DNA from: Psychrobacter fulvigenes
Lineage (GTDB): Bacteria > Pseudomonadota > Gammaproteobacteria > Pseudomonadales > Moraxellaceae
Direction of reading: 5' to 3'
Length of the DNA stretch: 64,000 nt
NCBI RefSeq assembly: GCF_904846155.1
Contig: NZ_CAJGZP010000001.1
Span: 1,426,001 to 1,490,000 of the forward strand
Shown here: positions 46,140 to 56,491 of the stretch, in pieces
Layout: the number at the start of each line of letters is the position of its first letter
Position numbering within the stretch: the first letter of the stretch is position 1
Notes under the pieces: model-generated
What the model was told of the DNA's origin: nothing
Seen by the model: only the letters and a program-made list of their open reading frames with translations
The model's database searches: none
Position numbers and translations under genes: made by a program

Positions 46140-47693
46140 TTATTTCAAAAACAACTGATAACCAATATTGTCATTGAGCATCGTACAGTCATAGCCGATA
46201 TCGAGTAGAGCATCTTGCAATTGGCGTGAGTTACTTTCTGATGCTTGTAAGCCTACCAGTACACGACCTTCAGCGGCGCCATGATTACGGTAGTGGAATA
46301 AAGTAATATTAAAATCATTACCAAGCTTTTCTAGGAAAGTCAGCAGCGCTCCAGGTCTTTCTGGAAAGACAATTTTTAATAATTGTTCATTTTCAACATG
46401 CGCATGACCCCCAATCAAATGACGAATATGCGATTTTGCAATATCATCATCGGTCAAATCGTATGCCGTATAGCCGTCATTTGCCATTTGATTACTAATA
46501 GTCTGACGCTCTTTATCGCCTTCTTTGAGAGCGATACCCACAAATATTGAAGCAGGCTCCATCGAGTCAGGTGACAGCTGATTGTCAGCACGATAGTTAA
46601 ATTCGGTAATATTACGGCCTTGTAAGCTGCGGCAAAAGTCTAAAAATGCGCCAGTTTGCTCAGGGATAGTGACTGCAAAGATGGCTTCTTTCTTTTCGCC
46701 AATCTCGGTACGTTCCGTGATATAGCGCAGACGGTCAAAGTTCATATTAGCACCGCAAACGATGCCGACGCAGTTTTTACCTTGGAGATTATTGGCATTA
46801 ATATACTTTTTCATACCCGCGATTGATAGTGCGCCAGCAGGCTCAACAATGCTACGGTTCTCTTCAAAGACATCTTTTATAGCGGCGCAGACTTCGTCAT
46901 TAGTACAGGTCACGACTTCAGGCTCAACGATAGTGCCCGAACCATCGCTCTTTTGGGTACGAATAACATCAAACGGCAACTCGCCGATTTGGGCAACGGC
47001 AACGCCATCGACGAACAGCCCGACTTGTTCAAGTTTGACGCGTTCACCAGTTTCTAGCGCCGCCTTTAGGCAAGCTGATTGTGCTGCTTCTACCGCGATG
47101 ACCTTGACGTGTGGCGCCACTTCCCCTAAGAATGCCGCAACACCTGATATCAGGCCGCCACCGCCGACCGCGACAAAGACATAATCCATATTGCGCCATT
47201 GCTGAGTCAGCTCAAGACCAATGGTTCCTTGCCCAGCAATGACCAGCTCATCATCGTAAGGTGGTATGAAAGTCAGACCTTCACGCTCAGCACGGTCAAT
47301 GGCATAACGATTGGCTTCATCAAAGCTGTCACCATGCAAGTCCACATTGCCACCCAGTGCTCTGACAGCATCAACTTTGATGTCTGGTGTGGTGGTGGGC
47401 ATGACGATAATATTATTCAGATCTAACCTACGGGCAGAGTAGGCAACACCTTGAGCATGGTTGCCTGCCGATGCGCAGATAACGCCGCGTGCTTTTTGCT
47501 CATCACTCAATTGACTGATACGGTTGTATGCGCCGCGCAGTTTAAAGGACTTGACGGGCTGTAGGTCTTCGCGTTTTAGACGAATATCATTAGCAAAACG
47601 TTGAGTGAGCTTGGGTGCAGCTTCAAGTGGAGTCTGAATGGCGACGTCATAGACAGTGGCTTGTAAGATGGCTCGTACCCAATGTGATAGCAT
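46140..47693 (-). CDS. ilvA: Threonine ammonia-lyase, biosynthetic (IlvA)
   Basis: IlvA deaminates threonine to 2-oxobutanoate, the first step to isoleucine. PLP Lys lies in KSFKLRGAYN (about 50), and the phosphate-binding loop is VGGGGLISG. After residue about 335 come two ACT-like domains (IFAVTIPEQTGAFLDF, LLKIVFPERPGALLTF) that bind isoleucine and valine for feedback control. 517 residues is the normal biosynthetic length. No other ilv genes are adjacent. Confidence 0.96.
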   Translation of the reverse strand: MLSHWVRAILQATVYDVAIQTPLEAAPKLTQRFANDIRLKREDLQPVKSFKLRGAYNRISQLSDEQKARGVICASAGNHAQGVAYSARRLDLNNIIVMPTTTPDIKVDAVRALGGNVDLHGDSFDEANRYAIDRAEREGLTFIPPYDDELVIAGQGTIGLELTQQWRNMDYVFVAVGGGGLISGVAAFLGEVAPHVKVIAVEAAQSACLKAALETGERVKLEQVGLFVDGVAVAQIGELPFDVIRTQKSDGSGTIVEPEVVTCTNDEVCAAIKDVFEENRSIVEPAGALSIAGMKKYINANNLQGKNCVGIVCGANMNFDRLRYITERTEIGEKKEAIFAVTIPEQTGAFLDFCRSLQGRNITEFNYRADNQLSPDSMEPASIFVGIALKEGDKERQTISNQMANDGYTAYDLTDDDIAKSHIRHLIGGHAHVENEQLLKIVFPERPGALLTFLEKLGNDFNITLFHYRNHGAAEGRVLVGLQASESNSRQLQDALLDIGYDCTMLNDNIGYQLFLK

Positions 47694-47877
47694 AATGATT
47701 CCTAAATAGGCAATAAATGGAGATAAAAATGAAATAGATTAGCCTATGCTGATTTTTGTCATCTTGCAAGACTCAATTGCAGTTTTCATGGTTGTTTTTA
47801 TGACAAAGTATGAATGACTGGCAAATCCATATCAAAATTCATCAACTGACACAAGTTAAATTACAATCACTCCTGCG

Positions 47878-47907
47878 CTGACATCTTTTGTGGTCATCGG
47901 GTATAAT
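47878..47907 (+). promoter_or_regulatory. Sigma-70 promoter for rpiA
   Basis: CTGACA (-35) and TATAAT (-10) are separated by 18 bases; the implied start near 47914 gives a leader of about 36 nt. One of the best sigma-70 matches in the window. Confidence 0.75.
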
Positions 47908-47949
47908 GACCGCGCATTTTGATATTTTTCACGTTGCCAAGGATTTATA

Positions 47950-48609
47950 ATGAGTGATCAGCAAACACAAAAGAAATCTGCTGCCAAAGCGGCTCTAGAG
48001 TATATCGAAGATGGAATGATATTAGGGGTAGGGACGGGCAGCACCGTGAACTGTTTGATTGAGTTGTTACCCACAATTAGGCTTGCAGGCGCTGTGGCTA
48101 GTTCGCAAGTGACCGAAGATAGGCTAAAAGCCCTTGGAATTGAAGTGGTGGATCTGAACTTTGCCGGAACATTAGACATATATATCGATGGCGCGGATGA
48201 AGTCAATGAGCAGCTACAATTGATCAAAGGGGGTGGCGGCGCGCTCACACGTGAAAAGATCGTTGCTGCCGCTTCCAAGAAGTTTATTTGTATGGTCGAT
48301 GAAAGCAAACGTGTAGATATATTGGGCCGAAATTTTCCAGTGCCCATCGAGGTGCTACCGCAAGCGCGCTCATATGTTGCAAGGCAGTTGGCTGAAATGG
48401 GCGCAGAGCCAGTATACCGTGAAGGGTTTGTCACCGATTATGGTAACGTCATCTTAGATGTGTACGATTTGGATGTGAGTAATCCAATAGCTCTAGAAAA
48501 AGAGCTAAATAATATCGTTGGCGTGGTGTGTAACGGTATTTTTGCTGCAAATCAAGCAGATGTACTGTTAAAAGCGGGTAATAATGGGGTTGAACCGATA
48601 ACACGTTAG
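47950..48609 (+). CDS. rpiA: Ribose-5-phosphate isomerase A
   Basis: RpiA interconverts ribose 5-phosphate and ribulose 5-phosphate in the pentose phosphate pathway. The 219-residue enzyme shows [43 protein letters not shown] and VDESKRV (active-site region). It diverges from ilvA, as in many gammaproteobacteria where rpiA and ilvA are neighbours. Confidence 0.96.
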   Translation: MSDQQTQKKSAAKAALEYIEDGMILGVGTGSTVNCLIELLPTIRLAGAVASSQVTEDRLKALGIEVVDLNFAGTLDIYIDGADEVNEQLQLIKGGGGALTREKIVAAASKKFICMVDESKRVDILGRNFPVPIEVLPQARSYVARQLAEMGAEPVYREGFVTDYGNVILDVYDLDVSNPIALEKELNNIVGVVCNGIFAANQADVLLKAGNNGVEPITR

Positions 48610-48674
48610 AGTAATAATTATTAAACCATCCGCAGTTTTTGGGTTTGATATAGTCTTAAATCTCGAGCATATAT

Positions 48675-48706
48675 AAAGGCAGACTACATAAGTAATCTGC
48701 CTTTTT
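48675..48706 (+). terminator. Intrinsic terminator after rpiA
   Basis: AAAGGCAGA and TCTGCCTTT form a 9-bp stem with a 12-base loop, ending in T5. It separates rpiA from the convergent argF. Confidence 0.85.
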
Positions 48707-48744
48707 GCTACTATTTTAAGATTGTTTTAGCTCAAGCTAAACGG

Positions 48745-49671
48745 TTATCGATCTGATAGTTTGATCTTATCCTTTAACAAAAATTCCATCAATGCCTTTT
48801 GTGCATGCAAGCGGTTTTCTGCCTCATCCCAGACGACAGAGCGCGGATCATCAAGCATGTCATGAGAAATCTCCTCACCGCGATGCGCAGGCAAGCAGTG
48901 CATAAAGACCACATCTGGATCTGCCTTGTCTAATAAAGACGGTGTAACTTGATAAGGGGCAAAACGACGCGCACGGGTATTTTGCTCGGACTCTTGGCCC
49001 ATACTTGCCCAGACGTCAGTGACAATGAGGTTGGCGTCTTTTGCCGCATCTTGTACGTTTTCGACGAGGCTAACGCAATGTGAAAAGCGTTCCATTAACT
49101 TTGCATCAGGCTCAAAGCCATAAGGCGCTGCAACGCGTAGCTCAAAACCGAATTGATTCGCTGCTTGCATAAAGGAGGCGCACATATTGTTGCCATCACC
49201 GACCCAAGTCACGATCTTATTCTCGATACTGCCACGATGCTCGTAATAGGTTTGCATATCGGCCAATAGCTGGCAAGGATGAAAGTCGTCGGTCAAGGCA
49301 TTGATGATGGGCACACTTGAGTATTCAGCAAAAGTCTCAACCTTTTCGTGTCCAAAGGTGCGAATCATGATGATATCAACCATGCTAGAGATGACGCGAG
49401 CTGAATCTTCTAAAGGCTCACCGCGACCGAGCTGAGTGTCGTTTGGTGATAAAAATATCGCATTGCCACCAAACTGTCCCATACCAGTCTCAAAAGAGAT
49501 GCGAGTGCGGGTTGATGACTTCTCAAAAATCATACCAAGCGTACGGCCAACAAAGGGCTGATAGATCTCGCCAGCGTGTTGCATTTTACGCAGTTCGCTT
49601 GCACGTATAATGAGGTTTTGTAATTCTTGTTTGGTTAAATCAGATAAGGTTAAAAAGTGGCGCAAACTCAT
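48745..49671 (-). CDS. argF: Ornithine carbamoyltransferase
   Basis: ArgF makes citrulline from ornithine and carbamoyl phosphate. The 308-residue protein shows carbamoyl-phosphate loop [31 protein letters not shown] and the ornithine-specific [12 protein letters not shown]. It is a stand-alone arg gene; no clear ARG-box palindrome was recognised in its upstream region. Confidence 0.95.
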   Translation of the reverse strand: MSLRHFLTLSDLTKQELQNLIIRASELRKMQHAGEIYQPFVGRTLGMIFEKSSTRTRISFETGMGQFGGNAIFLSPNDTQLGRGEPLEDSARVISSMVDIIMIRTFGHEKVETFAEYSSVPIINALTDDFHPCQLLADMQTYYEHRGSIENKIVTWVGDGNNMCASFMQAANQFGFELRVAAPYGFEPDAKLMERFSHCVSLVENVQDAAKDANLIVTDVWASMGQESEQNTRARRFAPYQVTPSLLDKADPDVVFMHCLPAHRGEEISHDMLDDPRSVVWDEAENRLHAQKALMEFLLKDKIKLSDR

Positions 49672-49837
49672 AGCAATCCTAGCAGTCGATCACAGTCAAT
49701 GAAACGTTATCAGCCGTCAGTGGCAATAGGAAACTACCCAAGCCATGGCGACAACAAACTTTTAGTATAGCGTAATTAGTTTCAATGTAAACGCCAAATT
49801 TTTCTAAAAATTCTTCTAAAATAACCCAGTGGTAAAT

Positions 49838-50950
49838 TTACGCCAGTTTGCGGAGGGGACGCGCACTGAGCCTACATAGTAGCTCATAACCAATCGTGCC
49901 TGCATGATTAGCGACCTCATCGACATGCGGCTTCGCCCCCCAAAGCACGACTTTGCTATCAAGCGCAATATCTACTAGAGCGGCACTCAAATCAATGACA
50001 ATCATATCCATGGCCACTCGTCCTCGAATAGGACAGGGATAGCTGGTGTTGCTAGCAGCATCAATCATCATGACATAAGCATCATCACTGATGACACGCG
50101 GATAGCCGTCACCGTAACCAATACTGACGAGAGCGGTTCTAGTATCCTGCTGAGCAGTCCAGCGACTACCATAACCAATCGCCTCGCCAGCACTGACTGT
50201 GTGTACCGCCATGATCTGCGCACTGAACTCCATCGCAGGCTGTAGATCTAAATCCTTAGCCGATTGATCAATGACTGGTGAGCTACCATAGAGCATGATA
50301 CCTGGACGTACCCAGTCATAATGATTATCAGAGAAGTTTACGATCCCTGCAGAGTTGCACAACGAGCCCTTGATATCTGCACTGACATGCGCTTGTAAGT
50401 GGCTTAGCATGTCAGAAAAACGCTGTATTTGTATGCTGTTGAGCGGATACTCGCGATCGTCGGCATTGGCAAAGTGCGTCGTGAGAATGAGCTGGTAACC
50501 AGCATCATGTAAACGCTGCGCTGCTTCTACAACCGTTTTTTCATTGAAACCTAAACGATTCATGCCAGTATTATATTTTATCCAGACCTGCCGTGTTGAG
50601 CTTTCGGCTGCTGGTATATTGGCTAGCGCCCAGTCTAACTGCGGTGTATGGTGAATCACGCAGCTACAGTCATTATCAATGGCTTGCTGCCACTCGTCGG
50701 CGCTAAACACGCCTTCAACCAAACCAATCGTTTTGTCCCAGCCTAATTGCCGAGCCTCTAATGCCTCAGTAAAAGTGGCAACACCAATCCCATCTGCTTG
50801 CTGCAATGCTGGCAACACGGCAGCCACGCCATGACCATAAGCATTGGCTTTTACCATAGCCAATACTTTGGAATTGGGCGCGCGCTTTTTTACTTGAAAT
50901 AAGTTGTGAGTAAGGGCTTGAGGATTAATGGTTACGGTAGCAGTACGCAT
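49838..50950 (-). CDS. alr: Alanine racemase
   Basis: The racemase supplies D-Ala for peptidoglycan. The 370-residue protein carries PLP Lys in MVKANAYGHG (about 35), the catalytic Tyr in AIGYGSRW, GMNRLGF and YGSSPV. The frame is open 18 codons further upstream (51004) but the homologous start is MRTATVTINPQ at 50950. It follows dnaB on the same strand, the usual dnaB-alr order. Confidence 0.95.
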   Translation of the reverse strand: MRTATVTINPQALTHNLFQVKKRAPNSKVLAMVKANAYGHGVAAVLPALQQADGIGVATFTEALEARQLGWDKTIGLVEGVFSADEWQQAIDNDCSCVIHHTPQLDWALANIPAAESSTRQVWIKYNTGMNRLGFNEKTVVEAAQRLHDAGYQLILTTHFANADDREYPLNSIQIQRFSDMLSHLQAHVSADIKGSLCNSAGIVNFSDNHYDWVRPGIMLYGSSPVIDQSAKDLDLQPAMEFSAQIMAVHTVSAGEAIGYGSRWTAQQDTRTALVSIGYGDGYPRVISDDAYVMMIDAASNTSYPCPIRGRVAMDMIVIDLSAALVDIALDSKVVLWGAKPHVDEVANHAGTIGYELLCRLSARPLRKLA

Positions 50951-51072
50951 AATTAAGATCTTTATTAGTATTTTAGGCCGACAGTTATAGATATTAATAG
51001 TCATTTTATGGTGTAAAATAACTTGTGGTTGGGTTTTGAATATTACAGGTACAGATCATTCATGGCTAAGCG

Positions 51073-52473
51073 TTATTCATCATCAAAAGTAACACCTTGA
51101 TAGTACTCAGGTGTCAGGTTGATAAAGCGGGTAAATTGACCTTCAAAACCCAAACGTATGGTACCGATAGGGCCATTACGCTGCTTGCCGATAATGATTT
51201 CAGCCACGCCTTTGTGATCTGAGTTTTCATTATAAACCTCATCGCGATAAATAAACATAATCAAATCCGCATCCTGCTCGATGGCACCAGACTCACGTAA
51301 ATCTGACATGATAGGACGTTTGTTGGGTCGGTTTTCTAGACTGCGGTTCAGCTGTGATAAGGCGATAACAGGGCATTCAAGCTCACGCGCTAAGGCTTTT
51401 AGACTTCGAGAAATCTCGGAGATTTCGCCAACACGGTTGCCATCAAGACTAGGGACTTTCATCAACTGTAGATAGTCGACGATGATGGCGCCAAGCTTAC
51501 CATCATGGTTTTTGGCGATACGGCGACAGCGTGAGCGCAGCTCTGATGGTGGCAATGCGGTACTGTCATCGATATATAAATGCTTAGACTGCAAATGTTG
51601 AATAGCATTCATCATTTTTGCCCATTCGTCTTCGTTCATTTGTCCTGAACGCAGATGGGTCTGATTGATAGCGCCCCAAGATGACAGCAAACGCATGACG
51701 ATAGATTCCGCTGGCATCTCCATCGAGAACACCACCACAGGCAGATCTTCATTGAATAGGACGCCTTCTGCCAAGTTCATCGCAAAGGTGGTTTTACCCA
51801 TAGAAGGGCGCGCCGCAACAATGATTAAGTCACCAGCTTGCAGCCCTTGGGTTTTGTTATTTAGCTCAGCAAATGGCGTCTGCAACCCAATCATGCCGTC
51901 AGGATTGGATTTTAGCTCCTGAATTTTATCAATGACATTGGTCAATACTGAAGTAATACCAACGGGGCCGCGTTGTTCTGCGCGTTTATTGTGCTGCTCA
52001 TTAATACTAAATATTTTGGCCTCAACATTGTCCAAAATATCACTAACGGTTTGATCTTTGGGGTTGTAGGCAAGGCTTAACATATCATTGCCAGTGGTAA
52101 TCAATTGGCGCAGTGTCGACAACTCTCGTACACGTTGAGCATAGGCAGTCAGGTTAAATAATGTCGCAGGGCTTTGACTCAAAATATCAGCCAAATAACT
52201 GTCACCACCTGCAGATTTGAGCAGTTTCTGTGCTTCTAGCCAATCATGTACCATCACGGTATCGTAGGGTTCATTGACCGCTGCTAGATGAGCGATGGCA
52301 TCAAAAATATGCTGATGGCGTCCTGCGTAGAAGTCATCTTTGGTAACGATATCGGCAATCTTGTCATAGGCTTCTTCGATACTCATCAAAGAAGCCAGTA
52401 GCGCCTTTTCAATATCGATATTGTGTGGCGGCTGCTGATTGAGTAAGTCGTCGGTTTTGCTAGAGTCTGCCAT
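51073..52473 (-). CDS. dnaB: Replicative DNA helicase DnaB
   Basis: DnaB is the hexameric fork helicase. The 466-residue protein has the N-terminal primase-binding domain and a RecA-like C-terminal ATPase domain with ARPSMGKTTFAMN (Walker A), VVFSMEMP, AIIVDYLQLM (Walker B) and SQLNRSLENR. No intein or insertion is present. The rpsF-rpsR-rplI genes that often precede it are absent here. Confidence 0.96.
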   Translation of the reverse strand: MADSSKTDDLLNQQPPHNIDIEKALLASLMSIEEAYDKIADIVTKDDFYAGRHQHIFDAIAHLAAVNEPYDTVMVHDWLEAQKLLKSAGGDSYLADILSQSPATLFNLTAYAQRVRELSTLRQLITTGNDMLSLAYNPKDQTVSDILDNVEAKIFSINEQHNKRAEQRGPVGITSVLTNVIDKIQELKSNPDGMIGLQTPFAELNNKTQGLQAGDLIIVAARPSMGKTTFAMNLAEGVLFNEDLPVVVFSMEMPAESIVMRLLSSWGAINQTHLRSGQMNEDEWAKMMNAIQHLQSKHLYIDDSTALPPSELRSRCRRIAKNHDGKLGAIIVDYLQLMKVPSLDGNRVGEISEISRSLKALARELECPVIALSQLNRSLENRPNKRPIMSDLRESGAIEQDADLIMFIYRDEVYNENSDHKGVAEIIIGKQRNGPIGTIRLGFEGQFTRFINLTPEYYQGVTFDDE

Positions 52474-52828
52474 GAGTGCCTAATTTATCTAAAAGTCGGT
52501 AATAAGGTATGCAAAAAATGGTAATAAAGAGAGAACAAGAACTGTCATTATCGTAAGCAGTGAGTGCTATCACTACATTAGTGGTACTAAAACGCGTCAG
52601 AGCAGTGTAACAAATGGTGCTACAATCAAAAGCGAAAGTTTAACACATTATAGGATTTTTTCTTGCTCTATCAGTACCGCGTTAGTCAGTGATGTATCAG
52701 TGAGTATCTGTGTATGTAGAGATAAGGGTTCAAGTCTGAGCAGTAAAAATCGTGACATTAAACAGCGTTAGACTTAATGAGAATATAATAATATTTGATA
52801 GTTAAGATAAAGTAAGGATGATTTTATA
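52474..52828. other. Divergent region between dnaB and pdxA
   Basis: This 355-bp gap must contain the promoters of both divergent genes. I see no strong consensus promoter, repeat or ORF. A GATAAAGTAAGGATG stretch just before pdxA provides its AAGGA ribosome site. Confidence 0.5.
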
Positions 52829-53950
52829 ATGACAAAACAACCGTTGTTAATTACCACAGGCGAGCCAGCTGGTATTGGTATGGACGTAGTGCTACTGTTG
52901 GCAGCCGAGGGTAAGCTGCAAGATTCTTCTAGGCCTATTTGGGTGCTCGCTGAGAATGAGGCCATGCAAGCGCGCGCTGATGAACTCATCGCTGCTGGCG
53001 TGTTAACTGAGTCTCCAACTTGGCAAACTGTCGCCGCACCTATAGATATTGCAGAGTTTGCGCAGCAGATGTCATCGCTGTCTATCGATGATAAAAGTGA
53101 AGGCACTGGCGGCAACAGTAGCGAGAATCATAGTCAGGAGAGTCATAATAACGCTTTCACTTTGCTTGAAGTCAATTGCGGTGCACCTGTGGTCGCTGGT
53201 CGGATCGATATTAATAATGCCATCATGGTGGCGCGGCAATTGGAGGTCGCTCACCAACTGGCAGCAAACAACATCGTAGCAGCTATCGTCACAGGCCCTC
53301 TACAGAAATCTGCGCTTATAGATGCCAATATTAAGTTATTGGATGGCACCATGTTTAGTGGTCATACCGAGTTTTTTATGCAGCAAAGTGGCTGCGATAA
53401 AGTAGTAATGATGCTTGCCAATCAAGCCATGAAAGTTGCGCTTGTGACTACCCATTTGGCTCTAAAAGATGTGCCTGCTGCCATCACGCAAGACAGTGTC
53501 CGTCAAACTGTGCAAATCGTTGTCGATGAAATGCGTTCAAATTTTGGTATAGATGCGCCGCGTATCTTGGTCTGCGGTCTCAATCCGCACGCTGGTGAGG
53601 GTGGACATCTAGGCATGGAGGAGATCGAGATTATCAATCCAGTATTGCAAGAGTTTATCGCAGCTGGCGTAGACATATCAGAAGCGATGCCTGCTGATAC
53701 CTTGTTTACTTCTCGGCATCTGGAGAGCTGTGATGCGGTGATTGCAATGTATCACGATCAAGGCTTGCCAGTGCTCAAGTCACACGGCTTTGGTGATACG
53801 GTCAATTTAACTCTAGGATTGCCTTACATCCGTACGTCAGTCGATCATGGAACGGCGCTTGATTTGGCTGGCAAGGGCGGTGCGAGCGCCACGAGCTTGT
53901 ATCAAGCGCTAGTGATGGCGAATGAGATGGCAGATAAAGCATTAACGTAA
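52829..53950 (+). CDS. pdxA: 4-hydroxythreonine-4-phosphate dehydrogenase PdxA
   Basis: PdxA oxidises 4-phosphohydroxy-L-threonine in pyridoxal phosphate synthesis. It shows TTGEPAGIGMDVVLL, VTGPLQKSALIDA, FSGHTEFFM (metal-binding His), GLNPHAGEGGHLG and AMYHDQGLPVLK (His). At 373 residues it exceeds the usual 330. The extra is a Ser/Asn/Glu-rich stretch at about 85-110. It precedes rsmA and apaH, as in the E. coli pdxA-rsmA-apaGH run, with apaG missing. Confidence 0.94.
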   Translation: MTKQPLLITTGEPAGIGMDVVLLLAAEGKLQDSSRPIWVLAENEAMQARADELIAAGVLTESPTWQTVAAPIDIAEFAQQMSSLSIDDKSEGTGGNSSENHSQESHNNAFTLLEVNCGAPVVAGRIDINNAIMVARQLEVAHQLAANNIVAAIVTGPLQKSALIDANIKLLDGTMFSGHTEFFMQQSGCDKVVMMLANQAMKVALVTTHLALKDVPAAITQDSVRQTVQIVVDEMRSNFGIDAPRILVCGLNPHAGEGGHLGMEEIEIINPVLQEFIAAGVDISEAMPADTLFTSRHLESCDAVIAMYHDQGLPVLKSHGFGDTVNLTLGLPYIRTSVDHGTALDLAGKGGASATSLYQALVMANEMADKALT

Positions 53951-54102
53951 GTGATAAATACCGCATTGAATATGACGCCAAAATACAGTCTGATTGTCAG
54001 CTGTGTTATAATTTCACACTGCTTACAAAGCTTTAAATCCAATGTTCTTATGACGTTGAATTTATTCACAGTTTTTTATTTTTTAATCATTAAGAATCCT
54101 TT

Positions 54103-54966
54103 ATGTCCACAAACTCGTTTGACGCTAAGACATTAGCTGCCAGCTTGCGATCTGCCAAGCACCAACCGCGTAAACGCTTTGGTCAAAACTTTTTGCATGA
54201 CAGCAGTATTATCCGCCAGATTGTCGATAGCATTCACTTAAGCCGTGACGATAATTTGCTAGAGATTGGCCCAGGTATGGGGGCATTAACCGAGCCGTTA
54301 TTGGCAGAAGTTGATGCCATGACAGTCGTCGAGCTGGATCGGGACTTGGCAGACAGTCTACGTATTCGTATTGGTGCTAATAGCCATCCTAACTTTACGA
54401 TTGTCAAAGAAAACGCCATGAATGTGGACTATCGTGAGTTCTATAGTCCTGAGCGCGGTAAACTGCGTGTAGTGGGGAATCTGCCTTACAACATCTCAAC
54501 GCCAATATTGTTCCATTTGCTCAGTTACGCTGAGGTCATTCAAGACATGCACTTTATGCTCCAAAAGGAAGTCGTCGAGCGTATTACCGCTGATGTCGGT
54601 AGCAAGATTTATGGTCGTCTGTCGGTGATCATGCAGTATTATTGCGATACGGACTATCTGTTAACCGTGCCACGGGGTGCGTTTAATCCACCGCCAAAAG
54701 TCACCAGCGCTGTATTTCGTCTCACGCCGCATATCGATAAACCAGTGGTGGCAGAGGATGAAGAGTATTTTGCTATTGTGGTACGAGAGACCTTTAATCA
54801 TCGCCGTAAAACCTTGCGTGCCATCTTCAAAAACTCAACCCTATTGCCAACATTGACTGAAGAGGACTTTGCTGCCTGTGGTATCGATCCACAAGCACGT
54901 CCAGAGACACTCAGCGTCAGTGATTTTGTGGCTTTAAGCAATCAGTCCAAGCGTGTAGAGGTTTGA
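54103..54966 (+). CDS. rsmA: 16S rRNA dimethyladenosine transferase RsmA (KsgA)
   Basis: RsmA dimethylates A1518 and A1519 of 16S rRNA, a late 30S checkpoint. The 287-residue protein starts its core at [18 protein letters not shown], with SAM-binding [15 protein letters not shown] and catalytic [10 protein letters not shown]. The C-terminal helical domain has HRRKTLRA. Located between pdxA and apaH. Confidence 0.96.
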   Translation: MSTNSFDAKTLAASLRSAKHQPRKRFGQNFLHDSSIIRQIVDSIHLSRDDNLLEIGPGMGALTEPLLAEVDAMTVVELDRDLADSLRIRIGANSHPNFTIVKENAMNVDYREFYSPERGKLRVVGNLPYNISTPILFHLLSYAEVIQDMHFMLQKEVVERITADVGSKIYGRLSVIMQYYCDTDYLLTVPRGAFNPPPKVTSAVFRLTPHIDKPVVAEDEEYFAIVVRETFNHRRKTLRAIFKNSTLLPTLTEEDFAACGIDPQARPETLSVSDFVALSNQSKRVEV

Positions 54967-55036
54967 GCTTTGTTTGCTTTCGATGAGTGATAGTTATAGA
55001 GTTTAAATAGATTATTTAAGTAATTATTGAGGGTTT

Positions 55037-55873
55037 ATGAGTTTTCGCCACCAATACGTCATCGGTGACTTGCAAGGGTGTTATGCTGCGTATCAAAAGC
55101 TTCTTAAGACCATAGACTTTGATCCCAAGCAAGATAAATTATGGTTTGCTGGTGATTTAGTCGCACGTGGAGAAGATTCATTAAGTACTTTACGTCATGT
55201 CAAAGCGTTAAGTGAGCAGGGCGCTGCTGCGACTGTGCTTGGTAATCATGATCTAAATTTGCTTGCCGTATGGCGCGGAGCGACTAAGATCAAGAAAAAA
55301 GACAAGACGGCGCCGATTTTTGCTGCAGACGATAGCGATGAGCTGCTACATTGGTTGCGACATCAGCCGATTTTAGCCTATCCTGATGAGCACACAGTAT
55401 TGGTGCATGCTGGTATACCGCCGCATTGGTCTATCAATGATGCTGCAGAATATGCGCAGCAGTTAGAAGTGCCGCTAAGAGGCAGTTTAAAGAAACTCGA
55501 TAAGTTGTTACCTAAACTTTATAGTAAGACAGCCGATCATTGGCATGACAATATCGAAGGCTTCACCAAGCTGCGGGCGATATCCAATTATTTCACACGT
55601 ATGCGCCTTTGCAAGCAAGATGGTACGCTTGAGTTTAGTTTTACAGCAAGTCTAGATGATCATATGCCAGATGGGTTTTTGCCCTGGTTTGCATGGCAGG
55701 TGCCACGTGAGCGCAAGATACTATTTGGACATTGGGCAGCACTCAGGGGCGAGGTAGACTTGCCACACGCGCGTGCGCTTGATGGTGGCTGCGTCTGGGG
55801 TAATGCTTTATTGGCTTATCGTCTAAGCGATGGTAAAGTGATTCGCTCAAGTGCGCATTGTCCAAACTCTTAA
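55037..55873 (+). CDS. apaH: Bis(5'-nucleosyl)-tetraphosphatase, symmetrical (ApaH)
   Basis: ApaH splits Ap4A into two ADP and removes Np4A caps from mRNAs. The 278-residue protein has the metallophosphatase motifs VIGDLQGCYA, FAGDLVARGEDSL, VLGNHDLNLL and HAGIPPHW. It ends with FGHWAALRG and LDGGCVWGNAL. Follows rsmA after 70 bases. Confidence 0.95.
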   Translation: MSFRHQYVIGDLQGCYAAYQKLLKTIDFDPKQDKLWFAGDLVARGEDSLSTLRHVKALSEQGAAATVLGNHDLNLLAVWRGATKIKKKDKTAPIFAADDSDELLHWLRHQPILAYPDEHTVLVHAGIPPHWSINDAAEYAQQLEVPLRGSLKKLDKLLPKLYSKTADHWHDNIEGFTKLRAISNYFTRMRLCKQDGTLEFSFTASLDDHMPDGFLPWFAWQVPRERKILFGHWAALRGEVDLPHARALDGGCVWGNALLAYRLSDGKVIRSSAHCPNS

Positions 55874-55874
55874 T

Positions 55875-55925
55875 GACCGCTTATCTAACCTTGATATACA
55901 AGGCTAGATAAGCGGTCTGTTTTAA
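55875..55925 (+). terminator. Long terminator hairpin after apaH
   Basis: GACCGCTTATCTA pairs with TAGATAAGCGGTC, with an inner CCTTG/CAAGG pair, giving an 18-bp stem interrupted by one mismatch. TGTTTTA follows. It starts two bases after the apaH stop. Confidence 0.8.
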
Positions 55926-56032
55926 GTGGTTCTGTTATAGCAGTCTATTTTGAGTGGTCTATTAATAGGCTTAAAGCGCGGAATTACTGGTTCCACTGAG
56001 GTATACTAATAAGGTGTTAAAAGGAGCTAAAA

Positions 56033-56491
56033 ATGAAACTCGCAGAAGCCCTACTTATTCGTAGCGATATGCAAAAAAAACTTGCTCAAATTAAAGGACG
56101 TATTCGTAGTAATGCTAAAGTTCAAGAAGGCGATACGCCAAATGAAGATCCAAGTCATCTAATGATTGAGGCTAGTCAAGTCATTACTGAGCTATCTACT
56201 TTGATTGAACGTATTCACCGTACCAATGCAGTTGCTAAGACGGATAAAGATCAATCAATGCTGACGCTATTGGTTGAACGCGAGGCGTTGGAGATGCGCC
56301 ACAAACTATTAATTGAAGCAATTGAAGCGACCGACACTGAGGCAGATCGTTATAGTCATCGTGAAATTAAATGGAATATTATGGTCTCAGTAGCTGAGTT
56401 ACAAAAGCAAGCCGATGACCTGGCGATGAAACTACGCAAAATTAATATTGTCATTCAAGCCAATAACTGGCAAATTAACCTTGTTGAATAA
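56033..56491 (+). CDS. DIP1984 family protein
   Basis: The 152-residue, mostly helical protein has the DIP1984 (septicolysin-like) pattern. It begins MKLAEALLIRSDMQKKL, with RIRSNAKVQEGDTPNEDP, LIERIHRTNAV and RYSHREIKWNIMVSVAELQK following. Molecular function is not known. Coiled-coil-like heptads suggest oligomerisation. AAAGGAG gives a strong ribosome site. It is a single gene between the apaH terminator and the odd tract that follows. Confidence 0.85.
   Translation: MKLAEALLIRSDMQKKLAQIKGRIRSNAKVQEGDTPNEDPSHLMIEASQVITELSTLIERIHRTNAVAKTDKDQSMLTLLVEREALEMRHKLLIEAIEATDTEADRYSHREIKWNIMVSVAELQKQADDLAMKLRKINIVIQANNWQINLVE

Noticed and set aside
47958..48434. 158-codon minus-strand ORF inside rpiA
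   Set aside because: Antisense shadow of rpiA; Ser/Pro-rich translation with no recognisable domain.
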